NCBI GenBank assembly: GCA_015680685.1
Contig: MNCI01000667.1
Coordinates: 120,085-152,739 of the forward strand
DNA length: 32,655 nucleotides
Reading direction: 5' to 3'
From: Gnetum montanum
Lineage: Eukaryota; Streptophyta; Gnetopsida; Gnetales; Gnetaceae
The first letter of the stretch is position 1. Each line of letters opens with the position of its first letter. Positions 30,941 to 32,655 of this stretch are shown here, in pieces. Under the pieces are notes generated by a model that saw only the letters and a list, made by a program, of their open reading frames with translations, searched no databases and had not been told where the DNA came from. A program made the translations under genes and the position numbers.

Positions 30941-32374
30941 CCCCCACGACTGTGGGTATTGCCACTGCTGATGTTGCTCGATGGGTTGTGGTGGAGTTCC
31001 ACTTGGATAGTATGTTAACGGTTGGTGGAACTATCTTGGGTTACCTTGGGGATAAGGTAACCTTCGAGGTTTCTACCGTTTATTAAGTCTTAGGTTGAGT
31101 GCATACACCCCAGACTCTTGTAGATGCGAGATGATTGGACAACATTCCCTAGGATGGTCATATTGGCAGATCTCACATCCACCGTTATTGTCTGTGTCCG
31201 AATCCACAACCTCATCAACCATATTCATTTTTCCCTTACCTTTGTCACGTGCATGGCCTGAATCTCTTCGCTTTTTCTTGTCCTTGTCACTACTTCGTTC
31301 CTCCTTAGATTCCTCTACAATCTTCAAGACAGTTTCAATTTTACTATCTAAGGAGCTCCATACTTCATCTACCTTAGCAGATACTTCTGTTGTTAATTTT
31401 TGAAGTGGCAAGGTCTTTCTGTTCACCAACTCTTCAAGTGGTGACTCATCCTCTTCATCACAAAATCTCACTCCCCTCTTCCAGAGGGAAGGATCACGGT
31501 TATATTCTTCTGCGCTCTCTCTTCTTTGTAGCTCCCCTTCTTCTTTGGCTACTTGCTCCAACAACCTATGAATCTGATGGGATCTAAGTTCAGATAGTCT
31601 CCCTTGGGCATAAGTCCCAAGGGTTCTCCTAGTTTTATACTGTAGCCCATCCATGAGATGGCGAAGTTGATTTCGTTGAGCGTAACCATGGCCCGGACAA
31701 CAATGTAGCAATGCATAGTATTAGGTCATGGCAGCATCCAAGGGTTCATGAGTACCTTGTTTCCATCTTTGGATCTGTTTACGCAAATTGGACACTTTGG
31801 AGTACATATGATATTTATCGTTGAAGAGTTCTAACATCGTACTCCACCTCCTAATCTGGTTCTAAGGGCTGGTACCAACTCTCTACTTCCTTAATGAGTG
31901 TCTTGGGAAACAACTTTAGTTTCCGGCACTCGTTTTCTATGTTCTACAAGGCATAGGCATCGTGGAATGCTTGTAAATGATTTTTTGGATTAGCATTATA
32001 TCCCCCTTCAAATCGTGGGATGTTGTTCATGTCTACGTGCTTGATCCGACTATCTTTTAGATGCCTTGTTGGTATTCTCACCGCCTCCGTGATATCTAGC
32101 ATACTTCGGGTGGCGAGTAGGGGTTCATCATGATCATCTGTTTCATGACGTCTATGATGCCTACATTGTTCCCTACTTTCCCTTCATTCATGCCTTGATT
32201 CTCTTAACTGCCCTCGTCCTCTCTCTCGACTCTCTCATCAAGGTCTCTCATTTTGCTTACCTCCATCCTCACCGTTATGCTCTTTATGGATGTGCCCATA
32301 TGTGGAAGGAGAGGGTGAACGATGTGATGAAGGGGAAGAAGAAGGAGAACCATCACCATGATGATGTTTCTTGC
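30941..32374 (-). pseudogene. E1 gag core and part of N-terminal region, interrupted by E5
   Basis: The gag core is open at 31711-31073 with RRTLGTYAQGRLSELRSHQI, EEDESPLEELVNRKTLPLQK, DKGKGKMNMVDEVVDS and the zinc knuckle CEICQYDHPRECCP near 31160 (spacing CX2CX3HX4C kept). Upstream blocks lie at 31740-32090 with frameshifts and stops, and the Arg/His/Ser-rich section ends at 32374, where an LTR begins. Confidence 0.82.
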
Positions 32375-32655
32375 TGATGAGTGGTGAGGTACCCCTACAC
32401 TCAACCATAAGAAACGAGTGTGCACGCACGATCTGGTCGAACTCCGCAGACTAAATGCCTTAACGCCACAAGAAACACTTAGGGTTAATCGTTCGTTGTC
32501 TTCCCAGGCTTGCTTGTATGTGTCACGGTGTATGGTTAAGCAAGTCTGAGGTATATGATTTTTTTGGTATTTTTGGCTTATCTTCTATGCTATCAGGAGA
32601 AGGGGTTAAGAAACTAAACTAACTCTAACTAAGATCTAAGTCTAGATTAACTAGC
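32375..32655 (-). repeat. E5 LTR (partial, runs off right edge)
   Basis: Starts TGATGAGTGGTGAGGTACCC inside E1 gag and continues into the shared LTR interior, ending with the window at taactagc. The left flank cttgc (32370-32374) is the candidate target duplication. Either the 3' LTR of another minus element or a solo LTR. Confidence 0.85.

Larger units (their letters stand above)
5963..32655 (-). mobile_element. E1: outermost gag-protease LTR retrotransposon, partial and heavily nested
   Basis: Host element for the other insertions. Its 3' LTR begins at 5963 (taatgag, a one-base change from TGATGAG), preceded by catag (5958-5962), the probable target duplication. Removing E2 joins 5963-6348 to 20111-20536 as a single LTR. 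The tail runs 20537-21857, is split by E4, and resumes at 29012. Then come the protease and gag regions up to 32374, where a further LTR (E5) intervenes. The 5' LTR and right target site lie outside the window. The protease triad is DLG and the frames are broken. Confidence 0.85.

Overview
This window is plant nuclear DNA. It holds one intron-containing leucine-rich-repeat receptor kinase gene beside a thick nest of LTR retrotransposons whose tRNA-Asp primer site is typical of plant Ty3/gypsy (Athila/Tat-like) elements. A large, repeat-rich seed-plant genome is likely. A gymnosperm is possible, but the sequence alone does not prove it.

Layout. 1-510 is the end of an LTR (element E0) that continues off the left edge. 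511-2533 is old, decayed DNA: a short unidentified ORF remnant, three 74-bp tandem repeats, a Ty1/copia integrase relic, and a very diverged LTR relic of the same broad family as the young elements. 2534-5033 (minus strand) is a two-exon, 789-aa non-RD LRR receptor-like kinase gene, the only convincing host gene. Its upstream side (5034-5962) carries a 73-bp tandem repeat and a G-run cluster.

From 5963 to the right edge everything is one retrotransposon family inserted into itself. E1 (minus strand) starts at 5963 and runs off the right edge. Its 3' LTR is split by E2 (6349-20110, minus). E2's gag is split by E3 (11453-18418, plus, TSD ccttc). E1's 3' tail is split by E4 (21858-29006, minus, TSD ccatg). 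E1's gag is interrupted at 32375 by a fifth LTR (E5). The 5-bp target duplications, 7-bp terminal inverted repeats (TGATGAG/CTCATCA) and primer binding sites agree on this reading.

Every sampled element has the same plan: an LTR of about 0.9-1.0 kb; a tRNA-Asp-type PBS; one long gag-protease reading frame of about 1,080 codons; a conserved non-coding tail of about 1.9 kb; a short G-rich PPT; then the LTR. No reverse transcriptase, RNase H or integrase is present in any copy, so this looks like a non-autonomous gag-protease family (a TR-GAG-like arrangement) that must borrow pol functions in trans. All copies carry stops or frameshifts. E4 retains the canonical DSG protease triad, while E1, E2 and E3 each have a different substitution in it.

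The most unusual signals are: a tract of about 577 bp that is identical between E2 and E3 in inverted orientation although the rest of these elements is clearly diverged; arrays of GATATC palindromes packed into a very short U3; two independent insertions within about 5 bp of the same gag position; and assembly gaps that each hide about 280-325 bp.
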